Below, piece after piece: positions 15,103-25,600 of a stretch of DNA of 64,000 nucleotides (position 1 is its first letter; every line of letters starts with the position of its first letter). Source of the DNA: JBGLNJ01 sp034434835 (lineage in GTDB: Bacteria > Chloroflexota > Anaerolineae > Fen-1058). Below the pieces are notes generated by a model that saw only the letters and a program-made list of their open reading frames with translations, did no database searches and had not been told where the DNA came from. A program made the position numbers and the translations under genes. The DNA is taken from NCBI GenBank assembly GCA_034434835.1, contig DAOTXX010000129.1:27125-91124 (forward strand), in the 5' to 3' direction.

Positions 15103-15729
15103 TTTTGCTCCTTGTACGATGATTCGGCGGTGATGTCAGTTCATCTTCCCTTGGCGAACGCAACTGCTCAGCCTGCTGGCGACCGAGGCCGCGTCGGGTG
15201 GGTCTGTGACCGGGCCACGTGCCTACCGTAAATACAGTGGCCGCGCCAATGATTCACATCATCGCACGGCCTCATGAGACGACCGTCCCTGCCGCAAGCC
15301 ACTTGCTCGCTTGGCGAGCCTTGTTCAAACCCTGGAAGGCAAGAGATCGGCCACAGCCGAATGAGGTTGTAGGGAGGATACGCAAGCGCACTATATTGGC
15401 TGTGCCAGTCCACATGGTATGGCCCGAGCGAACACGTGATGAGATCAAGACCGCGAGTGCGACCCCGGAAATGGATAAAGTGCGACAACGGCGAACTGGA
15501 TGGCTGGCGGATTGAATTCCGAGCAACACTAATACCATTATACCAGAAAATCCGCGTGATCGCCGCCAGGAGAGAGGAAATGGGAGACGGAAGCTATTGA
15601 GGCTTCGTGTCTTGGTGTCTTTGTGGTAGAATTCGGGCATCGAAGGTCAGAGGTCGAAAGTCGGAAGGCTATCTCCGACTTCGCCTCACAGGCTTGTGAC
15701 TTTTGCCTTCCGACGAAAGGAGTGTCCTC
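15103..15729. other. Gene-poor 0.6-kb spacer upstream of tldD
   Basis: Several short frames are open on both strands, but none has a recognisable product or good RBS. The minus strand near 15250-15600 could hold remains of a small membrane protein broken by stops. Repeat words CTTCGTGTCTTGGTGTC (about 15604) and GAAGGTCAGAGGTCGAAAGTC (15641) lie just before tldD. A TAGAAT at 15627 could be a -10, without a good -35. Confidence 0.4.
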
Positions 15730-17169
15730 TTGAAAGACCTCATCGAACGCGCGTTGAACGTCGCGCAGCTCAAAGGTGCGACCTACGCGGATGTGCGTCT
15801 CGTCCACAACGAGACCGAATCCATCACCGTCAAAAACGGCGTCGTCGAAGCTTTGGGGCACAGTCAGGACCAGGGCCTGGGTGTGCGCGTCATCGCTGAG
15901 GGCGCGTGGGGCTTTGCTTCCTCTGCGGTCTTGACGACGGCCGAAGCCGAGCGAGTCGCCGCGCTGGCGGTGAGCATCGCTCAAGCTTCGGCGCTGTTCA
16001 AGACCCAAGACGTGGACATTGGCCCGCCGGTCGTCAGCCGAGGTGAATACCGCACGCCGGTCGTGATCGATCCATTCGCCGTGCCCCTGGAGCGCAAAAT
16101 CGAGACGTTGCTCAAAGCGGACGCGCTGATGCGCCAGGCCCCGGGCGTCCGAGTGGCGACGGGCACGATGACGTTCATCCATGAGCGCAAGACGTTCGCC
16201 AGCACCGAAGGCAGTTGGATCGAGCAAGAGATCATCGAATCGGGTTGCGGCCTCCAGGCTACGGCGGTGGGCAATGGCGAAGTGCAGACCCGTTCGTACC
16301 CCAACTCGTTTGGCCGCCACCAGATGACGCGCGGCTACGAGTTCATCGAGGAGATGGATTTGGTGGGCAACGCCGGACGTGTGGGCGAAGAGGCCGCCGC
16401 GCTGCTTCGTGCTGATCCATGCCCCAGCGGCGTGATGACCATCATCCTGGGCGGGCCGCAGCTCGCGCTCCAGGTTCATGAATCGTGCGGGCATCCGATC
16501 GAGCTGGATCGCGTGTTCGGCACCGAGGCTTCATTCGCAGGTACATCGTTTTTGACGACGGACAAGCTGGGGACATTCCGTTATGGGTCGCCGGTCGTCA
16601 ACATCACCGCCGACTCGGTGACGCCTGGTGGCTTGGGCACGTTTGGTTGGGACGACGAAGGGGTGCCCGCGCAATCCACGCCGATCGTGCGCGAGGGTAT
16701 CTTTCAGGGCTACCTGATGTCGCGCGAGACCGCGCGTAAGCTCGGCAAGACCTCGAATGGCTGCATGAGAGCTTCGGGCTGGAACCGGATGCCGATCATC
16801 CGTATGATCAACGTGAGCCTGGAGCCGGGCACGTGGAAGCTGGAGGACCTGATCGCCGATACCGATCACGGCATTTACATGGACATGAATCGCTCATGGT
16901 CCATTGACGATCGGCGGTTGAATTTCCAATTCGGCACCGAGGTCGCGTACGAGATCAAGGGCGGCAAGCTGGGCCGCCTGTTCAAGAACGCGATCTACAC
17001 TGGCCTCACGCCCGAGTTCTGGGGCCAGTGCGATGCGGTGTGCAACCGTGACCACTGGGTCGTGTGGGGCACGCCGAACTGCGGCAAGGGCCAGCCGATG
17101 CAGGTGGCGCACACCGGGCATGGCGCGGCGCCCGCCCGCTTTCGCAACATCCAGGTTCGAGGGGCATGA
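15730..17169 (+). CDS. tldD: Metalloprotease TldD
   Basis: Zinc protease subunit of the TldD/TldE heterodimer, which degrades unfolded peptides and matures certain peptides in the cytoplasm. The 479-aa product carries the metal motif HESCGHPIELD (HExxxH, near residue 252), with GEEAAALLRADPCPSG before it and the C-terminal GTPNCGKGQPMQVAHTGHGAAP block containing the conserved cysteine. The start is taken as TTG 15730 because AAAGGAG lies 7 nt upstream; another TTG at 15703 has no RBS. It is followed 53 bp later by its partner gene. Confidence 0.95.
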   Translation: MKDLIERALNVAQLKGATYADVRLVHNETESITVKNGVVEALGHSQDQGLGVRVIAEGAWGFASSAVLTTAEAERVAALAVSIAQASALFKTQDVDIGPPVVSRGEYRTPVVIDPFAVPLERKIETLLKADALMRQAPGVRVATGTMTFIHERKTFASTEGSWIEQEIIESGCGLQATAVGNGEVQTRSYPNSFGRHQMTRGYEFIEEMDLVGNAGRVGEEAAALLRADPCPSGVMTIILGGPQLALQVHESCGHPIELDRVFGTEASFAGTSFLTTDKLGTFRYGSPVVNITADSVTPGGLGTFGWDDEGVPAQSTPIVREGIFQGYLMSRETARKLGKTSNGCMRASGWNRMPIIRMINVSLEPGTWKLEDLIADTDHGIYMDMNRSWSIDDRRLNFQFGTEVAYEIKGGKLGRLFKNAIYTGLTPEFWGQCDAVCNRDHWVVWGTPNCGKGQPMQVAHTGHGAAPARFRNIQVRGA

Positions 17170-17222
17170 GACCCCCACCCTGGCGAAGATTTAGGACCTT
17201 TATAAGGTCTCAGGAGAACACC

Positions 17223-18569
17223 ATGCTTGGACAAACACAAGCCAGACAGATCACCGATCGCGTGTTGACACTGACCAAGACCGGCCAGGCCGAAGTGCTG
17301 TTGTGGATCACCGAGAGCGCCCTCACGCGCTTTGCCAATAATACCATTCACCAGAATGTGACCGAGACCAACACCGCCGTCACGCTCCGCGTGGCGCTGG
17401 GGCAAAGGGTGGGCCTGGCGTCCACCAACGACGCGACGGAGAGTGGGCTGGCGAAGGTGGTCGAACGGGCGACAGAACTGGCTCAGTTACAGCCGGAAAA
17501 CCCGGAATTTGCAGGCTTCCCGGAGCCGTCGCCTTTCACGCCCGCGTCTGGGTTCGATGAGGCCGCCGCGTCCGCGACGCCACACCAGCGGGCCAGCGCT
17601 GTCGGCGAAATCATCCGCCAATCCAGAGAGGGCGGCACCATCGCCGCGGGCGCGTTTTCCACCAGCAGAATAGAAATTGCCATTGCCAACTCGCGCGGTG
17701 TGTTCGGCTATCATCCGGCGACAACCTGCGACCTTCACGCGGCTGTGATGGCCGAGGGCGGCGGCAACGGCTACGGTCAGGTGACCTCGTGGAAGCTGGA
17801 TGACATACTGGGCAGCGTCGAACGGGTGGGCCGCGAGGCAACGCACAAAGCGCTGCGCGCGCGCGATCCCCAACCGCTCGAACCGGGCGTGTTCACCGTC
17901 GTGCTCGAGCCTTATGCCGCGCTCGACATATTGGAAATGCTGAACCATGTCGGATTCGGCGCGCGGGCGATGCAAGAAGGCCGCAGTTGGATGAACGACC
18001 GGATCGGCCAGCAGGTCATGTCGCCTGTCGTGACGATTGTGGATGACGGCCACGACGAATTGGGTTTGCCCTTGCCTTTTGACTTTGAGGGGGTGCCCAA
18101 GCAAAAGGTCGTGCTCGTCGAAAATGGTGTACCGCGCGGCCCGGTGTACGATACGACAACGGCGCGCAAAGATAGCAAATCCTCCACCGGCCACGCACTC
18201 CCGCCGCCCAACACCTACGGGCCGGCCGCGCTCAACCTGGTCATGTCGCCCGGCACGGCGACGGTGGAAGAGATGATCCGCTCGACCGAGCGTGGGCTGT
18301 ACATCACGCGATTTTGGTACACGCGCGTCGTCCATCCGCGCGATTGCGTCATCACCGGCATGACGCGCGACGGCACGTTCCTCATCGAACGTGGCGAGCT
18401 GACGACGCCGGTCAAGAACCTGCGCTTTACGCAGAGCTATGTTACCACGCTGGCAAAGGTCGAGATGATCGGCCAGGAAGCGCGGACACTTGCAGGCGGA
18501 TATTTTGGCGCGGCGCGCGTCCCCGCGCTCAAGCTGCGCGAGTTCAGCTTCACAGGAGTGACCCAGTGA
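17223..18569 (+). CDS. pmbA: TldE/PmbA family protease partner
   Basis: 448-aa non-metal partner of TldD; the family lacks HExxxH but shares the fold. Visible family blocks are ESALTRFANNTIHQN, SRGVFGYHPATTCDLHAAVMAEGG and the C-terminal FWYTRVVHPRDCVITGMTRDGTFLIERGELTTPVKNLRF region. ATG 17223 follows AGGAG by 7 nt. An upstream extension of the same frame lies inside tldD and is not used. A strong terminator follows 30 bp after the stop, closing the tldD-tldE operon. Confidence 0.95.
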   Translation: MLGQTQARQITDRVLTLTKTGQAEVLLWITESALTRFANNTIHQNVTETNTAVTLRVALGQRVGLASTNDATESGLAKVVERATELAQLQPENPEFAGFPEPSPFTPASGFDEAAASATPHQRASAVGEIIRQSREGGTIAAGAFSTSRIEIAIANSRGVFGYHPATTCDLHAAVMAEGGGNGYGQVTSWKLDDILGSVERVGREATHKALRARDPQPLEPGVFTVVLEPYAALDILEMLNHVGFGARAMQEGRSWMNDRIGQQVMSPVVTIVDDGHDELGLPLPFDFEGVPKQKVVLVENGVPRGPVYDTTTARKDSKSSTGHALPPPNTYGPAALNLVMSPGTATVEEMIRSTERGLYITRFWYTRVVHPRDCVITGMTRDGTFLIERGELTTPVKNLRFTQSYVTTLAKVEMIGQEARTLAGGYFGAARVPALKLREFSFTGVTQ

Positions 18570-18599
18570 AGGATGGCCGTTGGCCTGTTGAGATGGGAA

Positions 18600-18637
18600 C
18601 CGGCGGAGCGCGTGTCAGATCGCTCCGCCGGTTTTTT
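18600..18637 (+). terminator. Terminator of tldD-tldE
   Basis: CCGGCGGAGCG (18600-18610) pairs perfectly with 18621-18631 across a 10-base loop, followed by TTTTTT. Confidence 0.93.
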
Positions 18638-18680
18638 AATTGAGTGTTTTGCATTAATACACGGTTAGTCAAAGTTGGGC

Positions 18681-18686
18681 TATAAT
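18681..18686 (+). promoter_or_regulatory. Possible -10 of the first sensor kinase
   Basis: A perfect TATAAT preceded by GGGC. No good -35 lies 16-18 bp upstream, so this is weakly supported. It would start a leader of about 270 nt containing the palindromes at 18716-18786. Confidence 0.35.
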
Positions 18687-18715
18687 CTTACTGGACCTGG
18701 CAATATTCACATCTA

Positions 18716-18786
18716 GCGGTTGGAGTGCAGGCTTCAGCCTGCTCAGCCGCCAGATGTAGCAGCCCAAGGGCTGCAATCCGGCGATT
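18716..18786. repeat. Two-base-loop palindromes upstream of the signalling island
   Basis: GCAGGCTTCAGCCTGC (7-bp stem, TC loop) nests inside a GCGG...CCGC outer stem. GCAGCCCAAGGGCTGC (7-bp stem, AA loop) follows. Similar short-loop palindromes recur at 56460-56606. Confidence 0.75.
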
Positions 18787-18959
18787 GGCCAAATATGGTA
18801 ATCTTGTTATGGGTCTTGTGGGTATAAGGCCATCATCAAGCAAGCTTCTACGTTCGATGGAGAAGGCGGCGCGCCCGGCGCCATGGTCCGCCCCCTGTGA
18901 GCGGCCTTTCGGCAGGCCTCTGAGGCGACGTTGCTTGACCATATAGCCGGAGGTGGGCG

Positions 18960-21900
18960 ATGAAAGAGAGTCGCAAGACCAAGGCGCAACTCTTGAGCGA
19001 ATTGGCCGAGTTGCGAACGCGCCTGGCCGAATTGGAAACCGTCGAAGCCGGGCGTCAGCGAGCCGAGGCTGCCCTGCGCGAATCGGAAGCCAAATACCGC
19101 ACACTGATCGAGCAACTCCCCGCCGTCACGTACATTGCCGCGCTAGATGAACAGAGCAGCACGCTCTACCAGAGTCCCCAGATTGAGCAGATCGTAGGCT
19201 TTACGGCCGAAGAATGGACCTCCGATCCCGACCGATGGGCCAAACAGCTACATCCCGACGACCGCGAGCGCGTGCTGGCCGAGCTGGCCCACAGCCATGC
19301 CACCGGCGAACCGTTCCGTTCCGAGTACCGCCTGATCGCACGGGACGGCCGCGTGGTCTGGGTCCGCGATGAGGCCGCGATCGTGCAGGACGAGGTCGGG
19401 AGTCCCCTTGTTCTTCAGGGCGTTTTGTTCGACATCACACGGCGCAAACAGATGGAACAGGAATTGGCGCAACATCAAAGTCGTTTGGAGCAACTGGTTC
19501 AAGAGCGCACTGCCCGGTTGCAGCAAGAGATCATGGAACGCCAACAGGCCGAAGAAGCGTTGCGGCGCAGCGAGGCGTTGCTGAGTGAATCGCAAAAGAT
19601 CGCCCATCTCGGCAGTTGGGAATTCGATCTGGCCGCCAATCACCTGACCTGGTCGGATGAGGTCTATCGTATTTTCGGGCTGCGTGCAGAAGAGTTTGCC
19701 GCCACCTACGAAGCGTTCCTGGAGTGTGTTCACCCGGACGATCGCGCGGCTGTGGACGCTGCCTATGTCAGCTTGGTGCGTGACGGGAAAGACATTTTCG
19801 AGTTCGAGCACCGGGTGATCCGTAAGGACACTGGCCAGGTCCGCCATGTGCACGAAAAGTGTATCCATGCGCGAGACGCATCCGGCAACATCGTAAGATT
19901 GATCGGCATGGTGCTTGACGTCACCGAACGCAAGCGGGCAGAGCAGGTGCAAGCTGCCCTCTATCGCATCTCGGAAGCGACCCAGACTGCTCAAGACCTG
20001 AGCGAGCTTTTTGGCCTGATCCATGCCATCATCGGTGAGTTGATGCCGGCCCCCAACTTTTACATCGCTCTCTACGATGCCTCCGCCGATGTGTTTGTGA
20101 CTCCCTACCTGGTGGATGAATTCGGTGTTCCCCCGCCTCCTTACAAGCCGGGCAAGGGGCTGAACGCTTATGTGTTACGGACCGGAGAACCCCTGCTCGT
20201 GACGCCAACCGTCTTTGAATACCTGGTGCAATCGGGGCAGGTGGAATTGATCGGTAGACCCGTGGTGGATTGGCTGGGTGTGCCACTGAAAACGCCGCAC
20301 GGAACGATCGGCGTGATGGCCGTCTATACGTACACTGAGGCTGCCCGTCTCACCAAAGTAGACAAGGACGTGCTCGTGTTTATCTCCGCCCAAGTGGCAA
20401 TGGCAATCGAGCGCAAACAAGCGGAAGATGCCCTGCGCGCAAGTGAGGCTCGTTTCCGCAATTTGTTTGAAGGCATCCCGGCCTGCTGCTGGACTTTTGA
20501 TCGGCAAGGCACGATCCTGGACTGGAACCGCGCCAGCCAGGAATTGTATGGCTGGACCGCCGAACAAGCCATCGGCAAAACTATGTATGAGTTGATGGTG
20601 CGGGAAGAAAATGTCGCGGCGACGCAGGAAACAATCGCGGCCGTCTTTGCCGGGCAATCCTTCCGGGGCCTGGAGTATTTGGATTGGCGGGCCGATGGGA
20701 CAACATGTGACGTGCTGGTCAACGAGTATCCCGTGTGGGACAGCCAGGGCCAGGTCATCATGGGCATCTGTGCCGAGTTGGACATCACCGAGCGCAAGCG
20801 AACGGAAAAAGAGATCCAGCGGTTGAACCAGGACCTGCAGCGCCGGGCACGGGAACTGGTCGCTCTCAACCGGGCCGGGCAGATCATGGCCTCTACGCTG
20901 GACCTGAACACACTGCTCGAACGGGTTATGGAGCGGGTCAGGATTTTGCTGGACGCCGAAGGCGCGTCCGTCCTGCTGCGTCCCACTGAGGCCGATGCGG
21001 CCAGCGATGAACTGGTCTTTGCTGCGGCTACCGGCCCGGGGGCCGAAAAACTGCCGGGCCTGCGGCTGTCTTCGGCAGGCGTCGCGGGTTGGGTCGTGCG
21101 TGAGGGGCAGGCTGCGCTGATCGCCGATGCTCAGAATGACCCACGCCATGAGCGCCAGGTGGATGCTCTCACCGGCCTGACTACCCGATCGCTTTTGGCC
21201 GTGCCGTTGATCTCGAAGGGGACGGTGTGGGGTGTGGTCGAGGCGGTCAACAAGGGCACGGGCACTTTTGATGTACATGACCTGCGCGTGATGGAGGCGC
21301 TGACCAGTTCGGCTGCCATCGCCATCGAAAACGCCCGGCTGTTCTCGATGGTGAATCAAGAAAAACGGCGGCTCGAGTTTCTCTATCACCTGAGCCAGCA
21401 GCTCGCCGGAAGCCTTGACGTGCGAGAGATTGCCCAACGCGCGTTGGATGGCCTGCGCGCCGTGGCGGGACTCTTGCGCGGCCTTGTCGCCGTGCGGGAG
21501 CGCGACTCGTTGCGGTTGGTGGCTGTGTCGGGCTATGACGCCGAATCGCTCGAGGCGCTGAATCAACGACTGCCTCTCCGCGTGGGCTATGGATTGCTCG
21601 GCTGGGTGGCGGCCCAGCGCCAACCGGCTATTGTAGACGACGTGACGCAAGACCCGCGCTGGGTAGTGGTGTCGGGGATGGACGAGTGGGTCCGCTCGGC
21701 GTTGAGCGTGCCCCTGCTCAGCGGCGATGAACTCGTGGGGGTGCTCAGCATCTACAGCGACCGGCCGGCTTATTTTACAGAGGACATCTGCCGACTGGTC
21801 GAGTCGGCGGCCGCGACGGTGGCCGTGGCGATCGCGAATGCCCGCCTGTATGCCACGGAGCAACAGCGCGCGACCGAGCTAGGCCGCGCGCTCGAACAGC

Positions 21901-22613
21901 AGCGCGAATTGGATCGCCTCCAGCGCGAGTTCATCCAGAACGTCTCGCACGAATTGCGCACTCCCCTGTCGCTCATTCGGGGACATGCCGAAGTGCTCGA
22001 AGCCGGCTGGCTGGGCGCACTGATGCCCGAGCAGCGCGAATCCATTGAGGTGATCTCGCGCCGCGCGCAGATGTTGGGCAAGCTGGTGGACGACATTCTG
22101 CGCTTATTGGAGGTCGAGCGGCGGGAATTGAGGAAAGAGGCCGTAGACCTGGCGCAACTGGTTCAGACATTGATGACAGATTTCCAGGCAGCAGCCGACC
22201 AGGCGGGTCTGACCCTGAGCGCCGAGATTACGCCTGAGCTGCCTCTGGTGTTGGGCGATCCGGTCGCGTTCCGCCGGGCTTTGGATAACCTGGTGGGCAA
22301 CGCGCTCAAGTTCACTCCTGTTGGGGGGCGCGTGAGCGTCCGCCTCTCTCGAAGCGAAGGAGCGGTAAGACTCGAAGTCGCTGACACGGGCATCGGCATC
22401 CCCGGCGATCAGTTGACGCGCATCTTTGAACGGTTCTATCAGGTGGATGGCAGTGCGACCCGCAAGTACGGGGGGGTGGGGCTGGGACTGGCGTTGGTGA
22501 AGGAGATTGTCGAAGCGCACGGCGGGCAGATTATGGTGGCGAGCCAGGTCGGCATTGGGACCACGTTTACCATTGTCCTGCCGATGACGGCTCAGGATGA
22601 CCCGGTGATGTAA
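18960..22613 (+). CDS. Multi-PAS/GAF sensor histidine kinase (kinase A1)
   Basis: 1217-aa soluble histidine kinase. The order by residue is: coiled coil 5-40; PAS 42-165; PAS 213-325, with a PAC tail LDVTERKRAE; GAF 330-487; PAS 495-615; GAF 637-793; GAF 807-967; HisKA with phosphorylatable His near 995 (NVSHELRTPL); HATPase 1097-1213 with N-box DNLVGNALKF, G1 DTGIGI and G2 GGVGLGLALVKEI. No membrane segment is seen, so it senses cytoplasmic signals, possibly through GAF-bound ligands. GGAGGTG precedes the ATG. It has no receiver domain. Its C-terminal GAF-HisKA-HATPase is closely paralogous to the protein at 31765. Confidence 0.93.
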   Translation: MKESRKTKAQLLSELAELRTRLAELETVEAGRQRAEAALRESEAKYRTLIEQLPAVTYIAALDEQSSTLYQSPQIEQIVGFTAEEWTSDPDRWAKQLHPDDRERVLAELAHSHATGEPFRSEYRLIARDGRVVWVRDEAAIVQDEVGSPLVLQGVLFDITRRKQMEQELAQHQSRLEQLVQERTARLQQEIMERQQAEEALRRSEALLSESQKIAHLGSWEFDLAANHLTWSDEVYRIFGLRAEEFAATYEAFLECVHPDDRAAVDAAYVSLVRDGKDIFEFEHRVIRKDTGQVRHVHEKCIHARDASGNIVRLIGMVLDVTERKRAEQVQAALYRISEATQTAQDLSELFGLIHAIIGELMPAPNFYIALYDASADVFVTPYLVDEFGVPPPPYKPGKGLNAYVLRTGEPLLVTPTVFEYLVQSGQVELIGRPVVDWLGVPLKTPHGTIGVMAVYTYTEAARLTKVDKDVLVFISAQVAMAIERKQAEDALRASEARFRNLFEGIPACCWTFDRQGTILDWNRASQELYGWTAEQAIGKTMYELMVREENVAATQETIAAVFAGQSFRGLEYLDWRADGTTCDVLVNEYPVWDSQGQVIMGICAELDITERKRTEKEIQRLNQDLQRRARELVALNRAGQIMASTLDLNTLLERVMERVRILLDAEGASVLLRPTEADAASDELVFAAATGPGAEKLPGLRLSSAGVAGWVVREGQAALIADAQNDPRHERQVDALTGLTTRSLLAVPLISKGTVWGVVEAVNKGTGTFDVHDLRVMEALTSSAAIAIENARLFSMVNQEKRRLEFLYHLSQQLAGSLDVREIAQRALDGLRAVAGLLRGLVAVRERDSLRLVAVSGYDAESLEALNQRLPLRVGYGLLGWVAAQRQPAIVDDVTQDPRWVVVSGMDEWVRSALSVPLLSGDELVGVLSIYSDRPAYFTEDICRLVESAAATVAVAIANARLYATEQQRATELGRALEQQRELDRLQREFIQNVSHELRTPLSLIRGHAEVLEAGWLGALMPEQRESIEVISRRAQMLGKLVDDILRLLEVERRELRKEAVDLAQLVQTLMTDFQAAADQAGLTLSAEITPELPLVLGDPVAFRRALDNLVGNALKFTPVGGRVSVRLSRSEGAVRLEVADTGIGIPGDQLTRIFERFYQVDGSATRKYGGVGLGLALVKEIVEAHGGQIMVASQVGIGTTFTIVLPMTAQDDPVM

Positions 22614-22641
22614 TGGCTCAGGCTTGTGAGAGGACAGGCAA

Positions 22642-25600
22642 ATGGACAAATCGCCAAGCGCTCGTCAGCGGAACAGACGCCTGACTATTGGCTATCTGGC
22701 ACTCTCTATCTCTGAAGACCTCAGTCAAGCCCGGTGGTTCGGAGTGGCCGACGCAGCCTGGAAACATGGAGCCAATTTGATCTGTCTCCGAGGGGGACCT
22801 TTGCATGATCCGATCGGCCTCTACCGACGAACCACTCCGCTCTACGACCTGCCCAGTCCAGAGATTGTGGACGGTTGGGTGATCGGCAACGTGGTAGCCG
22901 ATACCCCGGCCAGCTTGGCCAAGTTCAGGGGCTTTTGTGAGCAGCAGTCAGGCTTGCCGATGGTGTGCATCAGGGAATTGTCGAGCGAGATCCCGTATGT
23001 CCCCGTGGACAACTATCAAGGGATGCGAGAGGCCGTGCTTCACCTCGTCCAGGCGCATGGGTATCGTCGCATCGCTTTTTTGCGCGGCCCTGAGGCCCAT
23101 CCCTATGCTCAGGAGCGGTATCGTGCCTATACCGGTGTGCTCCAAGAATACGGATTGCCCTTCGATCCCAATTTGGTGACCCCGCCGCGCGATTGGAATG
23201 AACCGGCGATCCAGGTGCTGCTCAGTGAACGCAAGCTGCGCCCCTCGATGGATTTCGAGGCCATAGTTGCCGCCAATGATTGGATGGCCCTCGACGCGAT
23301 GAGAAAATTGCAGGCCCAGGGCGTCCGAATTCCTGGAGACGTTGCCATCGTTGGGTTCAATGATAATTCAGAAGACCGGGGTATTGTTCCACCCTTGACC
23401 TCGGTGGCATTGCCGTTTTACGAGCAAGGGCAACGAGCATGCGAGATGTTGCTGACGCTGTTGGCAGGTGATCGGCTGCCAGAGCAAACAGTCCTGCCCG
23501 CCACGCTGAAGGTTCGCCAGTCGTGTGGCTGTACGTCTGAGGCGGTGACACAGGCGGCTGTGGGGTCGGCGGCGATAGCTCCAGAACCGCCTGAGACAGC
23601 CCTGGCGGCCCGGCGGACAGAGATTCTGGCCGAGGCGGCGCAGGCGCTGGGGCCGGCTGAGAGTAGGGCCGCCGAGAGGGTAGGGCGGTTGTTGGATAGC
23701 TTTACGGCACAAGTGCAGGGCCAAGCCTCTGGCGAGTTTATGCGAGCATTGGACGACATTTTGCGTCAGGTGTACTGGGCGGATGGCGACGTTGCGGCAT
23801 GGCATCAAGTCGTTTCGACGTTGCGCCGCCGAGTGATACCCTACCTGGACAGCGGCCTATGGTTGCGAGCCGAGGACCTGTGGCAGCAGGCGCGAGTGTT
23901 GATTGGGGAGATGGCGCAGCACGTCGAGATACAGCGGGCGTGGCAGGCCAGGCGGCAAGCCCAGTTGCTGCGCGAGATCAGCCAGTCGCTTATCACGACT
24001 TTTGAGATGGGCCAGTTGATGGACGTGCTGGCCGACCGGTTGCCGAGTCTGGGTATTCCGGGTTGTTATCTGTGTTTGTACGAGGACCCGTCCCGGCCCG
24101 CCGAGTGGTCGCGCCTGATGCTGGCCTACAATGAGCACGGTCGCATCGAGCTGGAACCTGAAGGGCGACGGTTCCCTTCGCGGCGATTGATCCCGGAGGG
24201 GATACTTGTGCCAGAGCAACAATACAGCCTGGTCGTGGAGTCGCTGTACTTTCAAGAGCAGCAACTTGGGTTTGTGATCTTTGAAGCCGGGCCACGGGAC
24301 GGTAAGGTCTATGAGACGTTGCGCGATCAGATCAGCAGCGCGCTGCAAGGGGCGTTGCTGGTGCAGCGGGTGCGGGAGCGTTCGGCAGAACTGGCCCGGC
24401 AGCAATACGTTCTGGATACGTTCATGGAGAATGTCCCCGACCGCATCTACTTCAAGGACCTGAATAGCCGGTTTACGCGAGCGAACAAGGCGCATGCCCT
24501 TCGGATGGGGCTGAGCGATCCGGCGGACGAGATCGGCAAGAGCGACTTTGACTTTTTCCCAGAGGAGCAGGCGCGGGTCAAGTACGAGCTAGAGCAGGAG
24601 ATCATCCGCACCGGCCAGCCGGTCAGCCTGGAGGAGGAAAGTGTGTCGTCGAATGGGCGGGCGGGCTGGTTTCTGACGACCAAGATGCCATTGCGGGACG
24701 AGCATGGCCGCATCATCGGCACGTTTGGCATCTCGCGTGACATTACCGAATTGAAGCAATACCAGGCGGCGTTGGAGCGTGCCTATACTGAGGTGGATCG
24801 TCAAGTCCATGAGCGCACTGCCCAGTTGCAGCAAGAGATCGCCGAGCGCCAACAGGCCGAAGAAGCGTTGCGCGAAAGCGAGGCACGCTACCGGGCCTTG
24901 ATCGAAAGCCAGGTTGACCTGATCAGCCGATACCTGCCAGATACCACGCTGACATTTGTCAACGACGCTTACTGTCGCTTTTTCGGCAAGACGCGCCAAG
25001 AATTGATTGGGCACAGTTTTTTGTTCATGATCGCGCCCGAGTCCCGCGAGTTGGTCCGTCAAGAGACCGCAGACCTGGCCAAGAACCCCCGACCACTCGC
25101 AGGTGAGTATCTGAATTACGGGCATGATGGCAAAGCGTATTGGATCCGATGGGTCGTTCAATGTATTAGCGATGAAAGCGGTCGAGTGGTCGAGCTGCAG
25201 GCCGTAGGCCGTGACATCACCGAACGCAAACGGGCCGAAGAAGCGCTGCGCGAAAGCGAGGCCAGGTATCGTCAATTGTTTGAACTGGGGTCGGACGCGA
25301 TCTTTTTGATTGATAACGAAACGGGTCGTATCCTCGAGGCCAATGCGACCGCGTCAGCGCTATATGGATACAGCCGGGAGGAACTGCTATCCAAAAAGCA
25401 CACAGACTTGTCTGCCGAGCCAGACAAGACCCGGCAGGTCACGCTCGCCGGGGTTACCCAGGTGCCCCTCCGTTGGCATCGCAAGAAAGATGGGACCGTG
25501 TTCCCGGTTGAAATCACCGCTCGTCATTTTACCTGGCATGGGCGAGAGGTTCACATCGCTGCTATCCGCGACATCACCGAGCGCAAGCGGGTGGAGGAGG

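Noticed and set aside
15219..15515. 98-codon frame upstream of tldD
   Set aside because: No RBS, no recognisable domain, and an overlapping frame of equal size on the other strand.
18638..18959. tRNA or small RNA gene before the signalling island
   Set aside because: The hairpins are unrelated palindromes; no cloverleaf or CCA end can be drawn.
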